Of a stretch of 64,000 nucleotides of DNA, positions 25,232 through 37,967 are shown piece after piece. Position 1 is the first letter of the stretch; every line of letters starts with the position of its first letter. The notes beneath the pieces were generated by a model that searched no databases, had not been told where the DNA came from, and worked only from the letters and a program-made list of their open reading frames with translations. Position numbers and translations under genes: made by a program. The DNA comes from Carex sylvatica (lineage: Eukaryota > Streptophyta > Magnoliopsida > Poales > Cyperaceae): NCBI GenBank assembly GCA_964058845.1, contig CAXKVR010000109.1, positions 1 to 64,000 on the forward strand, written 5' to 3'.

Positions 25232-25635
25232 TGAGCTATAGAGTAAAACAAGTTTTTGTTCCATGGCACTTTATTTTTATTTTGAAAATTCAAACAACTA
25301 ATCCGAACCGCTCAACACGTTCTTCATATTGAAATCTGCTTGGAGACCAAATTTTACATTTTTTGAAACTTTTTTACTATTTATTATGCCACTTTGAAAA
25401 TTACTGATCCGATGGTCCATAATTTTTTACTGTTCACAGTAAAACATCGATTTTCAAAGTGGCTAAATAAATAGTAAAAAAATTCTAAAAAATGTAAAAT
25501 TTAGTCTCCAAACACATTTCAATACAGAGAACATGTTGGAAGGTTTGAATCGATTGTTTGGATTTTCAAAATAAAAATATAGCGTGGAGTACAAATGCGT
25601 TTTACTCCATGACTCACCCAAGTCAACCCCCCTCT
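25232..25635. mobile_element. MITE of the GAGCCATG family, NLR B spacer
   Basis: Orthologue of 11233-11633 in the same orientation, with CTGAGCTATAGAGTAAAA at the left and GTTTTACTCCATGACTCACC at the right. It is followed by (CT)n(TA)n. Confidence 0.8.
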
Positions 25636-26859
25636 CTCTCTCTCTCTATATATATATATAAAATTTCGTTATGGGCACGCATAACCCTCTTCTGGGCCCG
25701 GTACCCCACCAATGGTGGCTTCAGCATCATTTCTTGACTCCTCAATTAGCACCAATCTTTCTATATATGCTAATGGCAATTGGAATGCTAATCGAAACGT
25801 GGTGACATAAGTAATAGCAGTCATTTAATGGTGGAGGTTTGAATGGAGACAGAGACTAAGCCTTAAGCCTTAACCTTGTTTTACACAGATGGAGCTTGGC
25901 TTGACTTCTTTAGTTACAAGTAGTAGCAGATGGATAAGCAAAGCAAGCAACAATTACGCTGTTTATTTAATTTATTATTAATATTATTTTATTTATTAAA
26001 GACGCGGTTTGGGAATTCCACTAACAACTCCAGGGGAAGTCCCTGGATCATAAATCCAGATTAAATGCTACAGATTCACTATAGCAAATTTTGAAAATCC
26101 TTGAAGCACTGTGTTAAATTGGCCTCGAGATGCAAATGCTAACTCAAATACATCCGATGATGTAATATACTTTTGTTAACGGCTAATAACACCCAGAGAC
26201 AATTGTGTTTCTATTCTAACGGTATAATTAAAGGCCAAAAAACTAATATTCTCGTCAGTCTCTAATTTCTAACCGATCGCGTTGGAGCTTAACGTCATCG
26301 GCTCATACCGATAGCGTATGGGTACACATTTTCTATCGGGGCGATAAGCATTGGTTCAGCACCAGATGGCGGAACGCAATTGCAACCGATAGCGAAGTGT
26401 TTTTGCAAAAACGCATGACACACCATCACGTCTAAATTTGCATTGGAAAAACAGATATTCTGTGGTAGAAAGATTTCTGATGAACAATAATTGAAGCTTA
26501 TGTTTTCTTAATTACAACTCGCTACACGTAATATTACAAAAATTGATATATAGAAACCCTTAGATGCTGCCGTGTTCGTTGGCGGAGCCAGCGGCCGTGT
26601 CTTGACAAAGTTTTATGTGGCCAATTCCTTATAACTATAATACTGATGCCAAGCATTTGTCTTAGATAAAATAACCCGCTACACTAAAAGGAAAAAAACG
26701 AATGGAAAGGAAATTCGCCGACGGGATCAGGTTAGCATACTTTGCTAGCTGCCTCTCTGTTTTTTCTGAATTGAAAATACTTGTATATAGTAGGCATTAA
26801 TATGATAACCTTGAAAATTTTAATAGATCACTATTGTTTAATAAAAAAAGTTGACAAAA
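25636..26859. other. Spacer block, copy of about 11634-13119
   Basis: Collinear with the A-B spacer, but about 265 bp corresponding to 12390-12655, including the CACTA-like terminus, are deleted (junction GCGAAGTGTTTTTGCAAAAA at about 26391-26410). No gene is seen. Confidence 0.6.
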
Positions 26860-28700
26860 AGGGCATTTGATTTTCGAATGCAGGTCTCCTGGTTTCATAT
26901 AAACATGGGAGGGCCTCTAAATCAAGTTTTTGTTTTCTTTCGTTTTTCTCTCTCATTTGTGAACATTAAAAATAGAAAAGGAAGGAAAAAGAAAGCAAAT
27001 TTCACTCTAATATTTATATTAACATCAAACAATATATACAAAAAAAAATTAAGTACGTGTTAACAAGGATTTTGCTATGGAAAAAAAAAATCATAAAATC
27101 GCAATCACAAGTCATTCATCAATTGGATGCGCAGCTACTAATATATGTACTAGTTCACAACTTCTAAAGAGAGTGAACAAAAACACTCATAAACCTTTTC
27201 TTTTCTTTTCTTTTCTGTAAATTTGCATCCAAAATTTATATTAAAAAAGAGTGAAGCTATGGTACTATGCATAACGCATATTGGCCCGCACTATGAGTTC
27301 AAATGTTTTTATTTGGAAGTCCTAACGATTGATCCAAACCGTTCAACATGGTCTCTAAATAAATATGTACACTTGTAAATTAAATTTTACATTTTTAAGA
27401 ATATCTTTTACTATTTTTTTCAATGGATAGAAAATCACTTGATCTGAAAATTTTAGATCATCCAAAAAAATTAATTTTCTTCCCATCTAAAAAATAGTAA
27501 AAAACTCTAAAAAATGTAAAATTTATATTATAAGTATATATTCATATGGAGACTATGCTGAACGGTTCAGATCGACAATTAAAATTTTGAAAATAAAAAT
27601 ATTGATTAGTAGTATGGACCAATCCGCGCTGTGCATAGTACCATAGCCTCACTCATTAAAAAAATTCCACTTTCCCAGTGCTTGATGGAAATTAGAAGTG
27701 CTTCCACCTTGTAGAGATTGATCAAAATCGTTTATACCTAGAGACAAATTAAAAGGAAACAGCAATAATTAGCCCTGTGATGCAGAAAGTAAGAAGAATA
27801 GCTCAAATAAAGCCCCACAAAAGAAGAAATTGTATTACATTGATTGCTGTTATTAAAACAAAAGGCAGAAAGACATAGTTATCCTTGATTCCAATTTGAA
27901 TTGTTGTTGTTGATTGTTCCGACGGTCCTTGATTCCAATTTGAATTATTATCCATAGTTATCCCTGAAAAGGCAGAAAGACACATAGAACAAATGATAAA
28001 GAGGAATAATGACACAAGTAAAATAATTTGTTTGGCAAGAAATTACTTGGTTCATTGTTTCCATTGAGAGATGAGATTGGGTGCCAGTGCTGTATCCTGT
28101 CCGATCTGAAGCATGCCTCAGGATCTCTTTGTTGCTCCATGCACTTCAAATGCAAAAATTAAAGAGAGTCAAGATTACACCTGATCATAACCTGACCAAA
28201 AGTATATATATCATATACATGGCTGCCTAACTATTATTTCATCTGTTAAATTGTAATAATAGAATAGACAACTACTATATGATTCCGCAACTGAAAACTC
28301 TAAAAGGTAGAAACACTACTATAAACAAATCGCAGTCCATAACTCCATGGTATAAAGTACTACTCTGTTTAATGAATTGTACTAATTTTTTTTTTTCATT
28401 TCCCCCTTCATGTAACCTATACTATATGTGATTCCTTTTCTTTGTCTAATGAAATTAATAAATAGTATTTTGCCGACTACTTTAAAAAAAGGTACTACTC
28501 CAAGTAACTAATTGTATTGGGAGGATGGAAAACACCACCACTATTTCCAGTACAAATTATATCATGCCCAAAATTACAGTAAGCTGATGTCTTTAAGATA
28601 ACATCAGAGTTTACCATTCCAATAGAAATAGATCTAACCATATATTGTCCCTGACTTTTTGGTGACTTTTTGGTGACTTTTTGGTGCTTGCAGCAAACCA
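26860..28700 (-). pseudogene. Inverted CBP60-like 3' fragment (copy 2)
   Basis: Second copy of the 13120-15880 pseudogene, further reduced. MHLKCMEQQRDPEACFRSD to NGNNEPS is at about 28050-28145, MDNNSNWNQGPSEQ at about 27910-27957, and QGQYMVRSISIGMVN at about 28600-28660. The segment matching 14240-14610 is deleted. About 60 bp around TCCTTGATTCCAATTTGAA is tandemly duplicated (27877-27950), and GACTTTTTGGT is triplicated near 28660-28685. The left end joins at about 28700 to the NLR upstream block. It is non-coding as a CBP60. Confidence 0.85.
27249..27654. mobile_element. MITE of the GAGTGAGGC family, duplicated copy
   Basis: Termini GAGTGAAGCTATGGTACTAT and GTACCATAGCCTCACTC with the same ATTAAAAAA flanks as the copy at 13489. 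It was therefore carried along in the unit duplication. It has about 25 bp extra near the left arm (AAATAAATATGTACACTTG). Confidence 0.85.
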
Positions 28701-29554
28701 TACATTCCCCTTCTTCTATGTTTAAGATAATTTGGATTCGCTTGGTTAGGAGCATGCGAGTGGACTCAGTAGTTACTGGTGGCAGACAAGCAACGTGATT
28801 TTCTATGATCCATTACTGTTATCTATTTTACTCTACTCGATAACAGTAATGGATCTTAGAAAATCTATTTTACCCATTACTGGTAGCTTTGTTTATTAAT
28901 GGGTGGCTTTCGATGATGGTTCCTCTACTCTACAATTATTATCTTCAAAATTTTAATCGTACAAGTCCAAATATTTTTGGTCGTGTTAATTTGGAGTCAG
29001 TGGTGGAGTAAATTTTCTGAGTGGTGTTGAACAAGAAATGAAATAGACTTATAAATTAAGTGAATTAAGTAATACAATTTTATCATCAGAGACTGTAAAA
29101 ATATTAATAAATCTTACAGTGTCGTCTTAATAATTTTTATAGCTCATAAAATAATGATAATTTGGAAACACAAGATTTTGAAATAATGAGAATTCGAGGC
29201 AGAATAAAATAAAATTAGTTTTCAATGATTTTTAGCGAGTGCTTTAAACCATTCTAAATGAAGAAAATAAAATTATGCATTTCAGAGGCCGGGAAAGCCC
29301 CCCAATTTGATTCCATATAAAATGAATGCAAGGACTAGGGACAAAAGTACTCCAGTTTTTTTAAAATATATACTGTGTTTCTACGAAAGCACAATTTGTA
29401 TACCCTGAATATAATTTTTTATACACAATAGACCACTACATTATGTTTATCTAAGATGAATCTTTTTGCCTTTCTTCTCCACAGATAACAATTTCTTTTC
29501 AGATCTACTCTTTCGTTGTCTTCTAAAATTGATAACTCTTCCTAATAGAACGAG
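28701..29554 (+). promoter_or_regulatory. Upstream region of NLR C
   Basis: Counterpart of 16430-17686 without the 410-bp MITE. It contains the hairpin at about 28797-28865 and the TATA-like AATATAATTTTTTATACAC at about 29408-29426. The start codon of gene C follows CCTAATAGAACGAG, as in gene B. Confidence 0.45.
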
Positions 29555-32500
29555 ATGACTGAAGGGATCGTCTCTGCTGTGGTAAAAAAGTTAGCAGACC
29601 TACTTTTCAATGAAGCCCAGTCCCTGCGAGGAGTCGACAGCAAAATCGATGAGGTGAAGCTTCAACTGGGTCAGATGCAACGCTTTCTAGAGGATGCCGA
29701 ATCCAAAAAGAAGACTGGTGATAAGAGGATGAAGGGATGGGTGCACGATGTGAGGAGTGTTACATACGAGACCGAAGATGCGATCGATAAATTCCTTGTT
29801 GAAGCCAACTATCGATGGCTCGGTCTCATCCCAAACGGGCTTTTTGCTCGTCGCACTCTCGGTGAGAAGATTTCTAAGATCCAAACCAAACTCCAAATAA
29901 TCTCCGATGGTAGAACTACTTTTGGGATACAAGATCTTAGTGGAGATCGAGCTGGAAACTCTGAAAACCATCTCCAAAAACAACCTTCTTTTAAACGGCG
30001 TGTGATCCCTGATGTCGATAACATCGAAATTGTCGGTTTTGATGCCGAAAAGAGAGATATAACCAATTTGTTGTTCCACGGGATGAGCCCCCAAAGCCGG
30101 CATGTGGTTTCCATTGTCGGGCCTGGTGGGCTTGGCAAGACCACCCTTGCTCAAAAGGTGTATAGTAGTCCAATTGTAAAGAATCATTTTGATCCTTGCA
30201 TATGGATAACTGTCTCCAAAGATTTTAATCTCCTTGATGTCTTAAAGAAAATTTACCAGAAACTTGTAAATGAGGAGTTCAAGCGAGTTTCTGGTGTGTT
30301 AAAGGAATTACAACAAGAAGATCAGATTGTACTTCTGTTAGGAGAACTCAACACATTATTGAAAGAGAAGAAATACCTAATTGTCTTAGATGATGTGTGG
30401 GCCGAGAATGTCTTTACCCAGTTCGAGACCGGCCTAGTCGATGTCGGGAACGGCAGCCGGGTGCTAATGACGACCCGTAACCTTAATGTAGCGAATCGCG
30501 CAGATTCTAGTGGCGTATATCCTCTTCGGTTTCTCAACAAAGAAGAAAGCTTCAGTCTTTTCCTGAAGAAGGCACTTCCGAACACCGATCCCTCCCTGAA
30601 GTGCCCGGACGAACTGTCGGATCTCACTAGAAAACTAGTCAAGAGATGCGACGGCTTGCCACTGGCACTCACTGTGCTGGGTGGTCTCTTGTCAAGTAAA
30701 ACTCCTACGTACCAAGAATGGTCTAGAGTGCTCAACATATTGGATTGGTTCAAAGTTGACGGAGGAGAATGCATGAAAATTCTAGCCACCAGCTATGATG
30801 ACTTACCGTATCTTCTCAAGTCATGTTTCCGGTATATTATTATTTATTTTCTTTTTTTTTTAATTTAACAATACTCATAATTTTAATATAAGGATTTATT
30901 TTTTGTAATTGTTTAATCAGTCCATTTCTTAGAGACAAATGAAATTGTTTAATCAGTCCTTGTTATTTGAAGATTTTACCTTATCTTTTATTTTAGACAA
31001 AAAGTACTTTGGTCATCCAAACTATGAATCGAACCGGTTGCATGTTTCAGGTACTTAGCTTGCTTCTCAGAGGACTACAGAATTGAAGCGGAACATCTTA
31101 TGAAGATGTGGATAGCTGAAGGCTTAATAGAGGTAAAAAAAGATGGGGAATTTGAAGATTACGCTGAAGATTATTTGGAGGAGTTAGTGCAAAGGTACTT
31201 CTATTTTTGTATTTGTACTGGTACTTGAAAGTGTGTTACAAAATTTCATAACTTATTTTTCTATATATGTTAATTAACAATTCAGTTAAATCAACTTTTT
31301 ATTGATTTCTCAAAGACTAAAATGGTTTGTTACAGAAAAAGTTATATCATATAAAACAAGAGTATGAAAAGTAAATGGTTATGAAAAGTAAACGGTTTGA
31401 TAGCTTGACCTCAATTGTTTCTCAAAAAAAAAAATCATTACAAATAGAGTGCTATATATGCTATTTGTATTCGATTTTGTATGAAATAAAATATAAAGAA
31501 AAAATAATATTTCATCTATCTTAAAAAAGTTTAATGGTTCACATTTGACCTTTAATTTTATATTCTAAAATATAATTCACTAGAAGTTATGATAATTTGT
31601 GGGCACAAAAATAGTGGCACGAAATCCTCCAAGACATAATTATAGTACACACTAGAATATGGGTATCTAATTTTTTTTTTGTACATCTATTTGATATCTT
31701 ACAAAACTATTCAACTTAAGAAATTTAATTAAAGATATTATGTATGAACTTATTTGATAGTCCGTTACCCTCCCGTCAAATAATTTTAAATTTTATGATG
31801 GAATTTTAATTGTTTTATGATGAATGATCAATCAAATTTCAAATTGACTCAAATTTGAAACAAATCGTATCTAAATAATTAAGAGTACATCAACAATTTT
31901 AAAATATCAAATTATAAGTGAAATAATATTAATTTTTCAAAATACTAATTATAGAGCATTAATATTTCAAAATAAAAAATCAAAGGTCAAATGTCAACCG
32001 TGAATTGTTTTTTAAGATAGATGAAATATAATTTTTCTTTATATTTTATTTCATATAAAATCAACATAAAGGACTCGTTACACAATATGTGGAATACAAA
32101 TAGCATATATAGCACTTTGTTTGTACTAAAAATAATTTTTATTTTTCTGAAAAACAATAGTGGTCAATCTAGCAAACAGAAATTAACCAAAAATTAAATA
32201 AAAAGTTAAAATGAAAGTTTTTAAATGGCATCCCACTTTTATTTTATTTTTTCGGTTTGTTCCATTTTTTATGTTGATATGGTGTTCCACTTTTCTACAA
32301 AAATAATAAAAAATGGGGACTCCTTATGGTATGGTGTTCCTCAGGCATTTTTTTTTCAGACAGAGGTCTCTGTATGGTATGGCATCTCAACAGGACGCCG
32401 TATCATACACTTGCATTTTCATTTTTAAAATATGCCCCTATCGTTTCCCACTTCTTTTTTATTTTTCTATTTACCATGAATTAAAAAATCGGTATTTTGT

Positions 32501-34466
32501 TTGGAACTAACACTGGAAAGTGTGTTATGAAATTTTATAACTTCTTTTTCTATATATGTTAATTGAAAATTCAGTTAAACCAACTTTTTATTGATTCTGA
32601 AAGTCCAAAACGGTTTGTTACAGAGAAAATTATATCATATAAAATGAGAATATGAAAAGTAAATGGTTATGTATATTTTAATTTGTTAGTAACAAAAATA
32701 TGTAATTCAAACACAAGAAATTATTTTACCTCAAATTTAAAAAATATAATTTTAACACACAATGATATTTTATAAATTGTTGGAAAGAGCTAAATTAAAT
32801 GTGTTATTTGAAAAGGATATTTAATTGGAAATTCTTGCAATTTAAAAACTAATTTGTCACAACTCAGAGAGTCCAGAAGCATTAGGCAGCCCGTATTTTC
32901 TTTATTCAAAAAATTAATATGTAAATGGTATTACTTCACCTTGTCTTCATAACAATTTTTACCATGAAAGTGACTAAAACAGAACCTTTGTTACACATGG
33001 TTCTATTAAAGAAATAAAAACAAATACGATTCTTAAAACAGAGCCTTTGTTACACATGATTCTACTAAAACAGAGCCTTTGTTTCTGCTATCAACATATT
33101 TTAGCTGACTCTGTTACTCAAGTTCTCTAGCTGCGACCTTACTTGATTGGTTGACAATTTATATTACTTACAGTACAAAATAACTTTTTTTTTCTTTTTT
33201 TTAACACATTCTTTTACTATTAAACATACAGATGTTTGGTTCAAGTTGTTGAGAGGTCTCCCCATGGTGCTATCAAGTCTATCCGGGTTCACGATCTTTT
33301 GCGTGAAGTTGCATTGGGTGAAGCCATAGAAAATGATTTCCTTCTCATCTGGAAGGAAGAAAATGCAGACAGGGACACGACGAGTGGCATTTCACAATAA
33401 GATCAATCCAAGGCATCTCACGAAGATCAAAATGCCCAATCTTCGAACATTCATCAATTTTGGCATGGGAGGTTCTGTCAGAGGTATAGGATTTCTGTTA
33501 CTCATAGTCCTGGAACTAAGATACACCAATATAAGAGACCTACCGAATGATTTGAAGAACATGATCCACTTGAGGTACTTGGGTTTGATAAGTACTAAAG
33601 TAACTGTAATTCCATCATGGATTGGTCATTTGCAAAATCTCCAGACTTTTGATATAAGAGATACAAATGTCAACGAGTTAGCAAAAAGTCTCTGGAAAAT
33701 CACTAGTCTGAGGCATGTTCATTGCGATGATAACCCGCGATTGGTGGGACCACCATCAACTGCAAACCTAGTTAACCTAAGAAGCCTTGGATGGTTCAAA
33801 GTTCCAAAATCATGGAAGAAAAGCCTCCCTAGTTACCTCCTTGGTATCCGTAAGTTACAAATTCGGTGTGGTGACAAGAATGATGGCATGCTGATACATG
33901 ACCTCATATCCAAGTTGAATAACCTTCTCTCAGTGACATTAGAAAATTTTGATCCTCCAAGAGAGATGATTGATTTCAGCACCTCACTGAGTTTTCAAAA
34001 CATACATACCATGAATCTTAAAGGCAACTTTGGTATAAATGATGAATATATTGGAATTGAGGAAATGCCTCCAAACTTAACCCAGTTAACACTGTACCGC
34101 TATAATTTGAATGATGATCCAATGCCAAAACTTGGGAGATTGCGTAATTTGAAGTGGCTGAAGCTATATTACATTAACATTGAGGCGGATACCATAGTTT
34201 GCACATATGGAGGTTTCCCTCGACTACAAAGTCTGGAACTCGATGTTGTCCAGAATATAAAGGAATGGAAGGTGGAGTACGGAGCATTGCCCTTGCTCAA
34301 GTACCTTCGTATTGGATATTGCAGTGATTTACGTGCTCTTCCTGACCTTCAGTATGTGACCACCCTACAGGAGCTGGAGACAGGCAGACGACTCTACTCA
34401 AAAATTGAGAACAAGTCGGGGGAGGAATGGGAGAAAGTCAAACATATACCAACGATTCATCCATAA
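29555..34466 (+). pseudogene. NLR C: CC-NB-ARC-LRR gene broken by a 14-bp deletion
   Basis: Exons 29555-30831, 31051-31194 and 33232 onward splice exactly as in genes A and B. CC with EDAID, P-loop GPGGLGKTT, kinase-2 LIVLDDVW, GLPLAL and a VHDLL motif are intact; CFPEDY reads CFSEDY and one residue is missing near 240. In exon 3, after NADRD, 14 bp present in genes A and B (the stretch between CAGGGA and CACGACG) are absent at about 33376. The frame shifts and ends at TAA 33398-33400, predicting a 529-aa protein with CC and NB-ARC but no LRR. The LRR region stays open in the new frame to 34466 and ends with the same HIPTIHP tail as gene A, so the loss is recent. The truncated product could still be made. 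Confidence 0.9.
31195..33231 (+). other. NLR C intron 2 with foldback repeat
   Basis: Shortest of the three introns. The inverted arms (about 31395-31720 and 31770-32185) and direct repeats (about 31216-31385 and 32505-32670) match those of gene A, without a MITE between the arms. Confidence 0.7.
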
Positions 34467-35711
34467 TTTTGCTGTATAGCTTTTTGTTTACTTTATTTTT
34501 TATTTTAGTATTCTGTTATTGTTTCCTTATTTATTTAACAATTGTATTTTGAAGTTTCAGCTGTCTCGGTATTTAGAAAGAAAAAAATTCAGTATTTTAA
34601 CTATCTGAATGAATGAATTTAAAATAATTTGTAAAATACATGCATGTGTTTAAGAAGGAAACATTACATTGTCAAACTTTTCAGCACAAAAAATATTATG
34701 AGAAAATATTTGAAAAATGATGATAGCTATAGGTAGACAAAAAGAAATCCCTCTCTAGTCTCTTGATATCATTGCGTTGGAAAAAAATGATATTAGGTGG
34801 TGTTTACCTTAAATCCAACTCGCCACACGTAATAATTTACAGAGATTAAGATATAGAAACCTTTAGAAGTTTACTGTAGTTGTCAAGAAAAGTTTTCTTT
34901 GTAAGTTTCTCAAAGGATGAGACAGAGCCATATTTAGTCCCAAATTAATCTATACAACGTAATGTTGAACTACTTTTTAGTGAATATATACCAATTTAGC
35001 ACCTAACTGTTGTCATTATCATTTACTTTAAAGAAATTTTTTTTTTACTATTATTAGTTTATTAAATTTTTACTTTAAAGAAAAAAGTTTTTTTTATCAT
35101 TTGTTCCTTTTTATTAGTTTATTAGTAGTACATTTTTTTTTTTATTATTTTATGCAATGCTGCCTCGCTTTTACATTTTTACAATCATAATGAGTTCAAT
35201 ATTGGGTGTGTTTTATGATTGTGTTGGTAATTTATGTTGCTTTTTTTGGGTTCCATCTAAAAATTATGAAGAATCTCAAATATTTTAACTATAAAATATA
35301 TGTTTCGTAACTGATTTTTTTTAGTTACCATCTTTTAAAAAATAATAAACATATATGATATGGATTTTGAATAAATTTAATTTATCCCACCACTCTCAAT
35401 TGAACTAAAAGAATTGAAAAAGAAAATATCAAATTATTGGAGCGCAGTTAATAACTGTCTCGCACAGAACGCAGCTATTATCTGCATCCTTAATAAAATC
35501 CAAAAAAAAATTCAATAGTCATGGAAACTTTGTTTATTTTTTTTTATGAATAGCTAAAAATATTCAAGTTTCTATGACATGGTACATAACGAAAAAATTA
35601 CACGTTTGTTATTAATATGACAACCTAGAAAATAACTTCCTCATAAATTTTTTGGTTTAGAAAATTAGTTTCATGAATGAAAACTGTGATTAACCCCACT
35701 TATATATATGT
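34467..35711. other. 3' flank and spacer of NLR C
   Basis: Collinear with the flanks of genes A and B, but the large foldback element (9836-10530 type) is absent. Where it should stand is a T-rich stretch of about 220 bp (34935-35150). No gene is seen. Confidence 0.55.
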
Positions 35712-36134
35712 GAGGTTGACTTGGATGAGCCATGGAGTAAAACGTGTTTTGTACTTCATTATATATTTTCATTTTGAAAATTCAAACAACCGATTCGAAT
35801 CTTCCAACATATTCTCTATATTGAAATGTGCTTGGAGGCTAAATTTTATATTTCTTAGAATTTTTTTACTATTCATTAAGCCACTTTGAAAACCGATGTT
35901 TTACTGTGAACGGTAAAAAAGGGTAAAAAATCTGGACCATCGGATCAGCGATTTTCAAAGTGGCTTAATAAATAGTGAAAAAAAAATCAAAAAATATAAA
36001 ATTTGGTCTCCAAGCACATTTCAATATGGAGAACGTGTTGAGCGGTTCGGATTGGTTGTTTGGATTTTCAAAATAAAAATATAGTGCCATAGAGCAAAAA
36101 CTTGTTTTACTCCATAGCTCATTTTAGCCATCTC
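35712..36134. mobile_element. 423-bp MITE at the shared site, inverted orientation
   Basis: The left end, GAGGTTGACTTGGATGAGCC, is the complement of the right ends at 11633 and 25635. The right end, GAGCAAAAACTTGTTTTACTC then AGCTCATTTTAGCC, matches their left ends. Flanks on both sides match those of the sister copies, so the element occupies the same site but is flipped. Confidence 0.8.
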
Positions 36135-36160
36135 CATATATATATATATAAATATATAAA

Positions 36161-36584
36161 GAGGAGGGATCCAATTACACCATTTTATGGTGACACATCT
36201 TGACACCATATTTTTATAAGTCATATTTGCGATTTCAAAATTCAAATAGTCGATCTAAACTGTTCGACGTGATGTCCATATTAAAATGTACTTGAGGACA
36301 AAATTTTACATTTTTTGAAAATTTATTACTATTTATTTAGAATTTTTAAAATTACTGTTTTTTAATGGTCCAAAATTGTCATAAAATAACAATTTTGTAC
36401 ACATCTTAATAAATACTAAAAAAATTTCAAAAAATGTAAAATTTGGTCTCGAAGCATATTTTAATATGGAGATCACATTGAACGGTTCGGATCATCTGTT
36501 TGGACTTTGAAATCACAAAATTGACTTATAAAAATATAGTGTCAAGATGTGTCACCATAAAATAGTGTAATTGGATCTCTTTTC
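36161..36584. mobile_element. 424-bp MITE (GAGGAGGGATCCAATTACAC type)
   Basis: Outer arms: CCAATTACACCATTTTATGG and its near inverse; GTGACACATCTTGACACCAT is inverted as ATAGTGTCAAGATGTGTCAC. The centre carries the common core (GTACTTGAGGACAAAATTTT and inverse). It is absent from the matching place after genes A and B, so it entered after the units separated. Confidence 0.85.
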
Positions 36585-37131
36585 ATTATAAAATATCATT
36601 ATGGGCGCAATCCGAGGGAAATTATGCAGAAGCTTTACAGAATTATTATGAAGCTACGCGACTAGAATTATTATGAAGCTACGCGCACAACCCTCTGCTG
36701 GACCCGGTACCCCAGCAATGGTGGCTTCAGCATCATTTCTTCACTCCTCAAATAGCACCAATCTTTCTATATATATATGCTAATAGCAATTGGAATGCTA
36801 ATGGAAACGTGGTGAGATAAGTAACAGCAGTCAGTTAATGGTGGAGGTTTGAATAGAGACGGAGACTTAAGTCTTAACCTTGTTTTACACAGATGGAGCT
36901 TGACTTGACTTCTTTAGTTACAAGTAGTAGCAGCAGCTGGATAAGCAAAGCAAGCAACAATTACGCTGTTTATTTTATTTATTAATATTATTTTATGTAT
37001 TAAAGACACGGTTTGGAAATTCCACTAACAACTCTAGGGGAAGTCTCTGGATCATAAATCCAGATTAAATGCTGCAGATTCACTATAGCAAATTGTGAAA
37101 ATCCTTGAAGCACTGTATTAAATTGGCCTCG
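36585..37131. other. Distal spacer of NLR C, end of the duplicated unit
   Basis: Matches about 11670-12115 and 25660-26135. It holds a small tandem duplication of GAATTATTATGAAGCTACGC near 36640-36685. Homology ends after TTGGCCTCGAGAT at about 37131, the right breakpoint of the tandem array. Confidence 0.65.
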
Positions 37132-37584
37132 AGATATAATGACATCTTGTGGGCTTTAGATTTAGTTCATGGGCTTGATTTTGTGAACATGTAATTCACA
37201 ACACATAAATACAAACATGCTATGTGATAGGTGAATCTAACCACTGAATCGTATCACATACGGTGTATACCTACAAAAAACACCCACATACTAATTAAGT
37301 GAATAATAAGTAAAGAAGAAGGCCCACATGCAGAAAAACAAAATTTAGCAGAGAAAAATAGATAAAGCTAACGGAGTTGGATTTCATCCAAAGCCGGGAA
37401 TTAATATCTGATTTGCTTTAAGATTCGTGTCAACAATTTAAAATTTAATAACTTTAAATGACTTGGTAAATCTAAACCGTCCATGAAAACTTAAATATGA
37501 ATCGGACAGTTTACAAACTGATTTTGGATGATGTTTTATATAAAGCCCTTTGTATAGAAACTCAACACCTTCTAAGAGTCAACG
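37132..37584. other. Unique intergenic sequence beyond the NLR array
   Basis: No open frame, repeat or element end that I recognise. Confidence 0.5.
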
Positions 37585-37967
37585 ATGATGATGATGATGA
37601 TGATGAAGTGTGAATGTAAGTAAAACATATTTAATGCCAATAATGAGTTTTGATATTGACACATTCTATACCCGTTTGTAATTTCATGGGAAATTTCACA
37701 TCGACGCCGCCCAAAGTGCGAAATTTCGATCTGGCAGGAGTTTATATAAATTGAGCTCGAATTAAATGGATAAACCGGTAAAGAAATTCTACCTGATCGG
37801 CGAACACCCTTCCTTCCCGTTTATTCTGAATTTCTGATCGATTATCTGAAAGCGATTTCTCATTTGCTACCACGAGATGAGTTGCTAAAACCCTGCTAAG
37901 TTTTGATACCATTATTTGTAAATTGTTAGTTTAGCCGATTGTACGATTTTAATTTAAAATATTTTTT
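37585..37967 (+). repeat. Orphan copy of the CBP60-like gene promoter block
   Basis: Starts with a (GAT)n microsatellite, then GTAAGTAAAACATATTTAATG, TTCACATCGACGCCG, GGAGTTTATATAAATTGAGC (TATA box TATATAAA at 37743-37750) and GTTTAGCCGATTGTACGATT. It matches 39233-39595 directly upstream of the CBP60-like gene. No coding exon follows this copy. The two copies are about 1.66 kb apart in direct orientation. Confidence 0.85.

Noticed and set aside
33333..34466. 377-codon frame in NLR C as a separate LRR gene
   Set aside because: Its first residues (MISFSSGRKKMQTG) are the out-of-frame reading of NLR exon 3 before the 14-bp deletion; the rest is the displaced LRR of the same gene.
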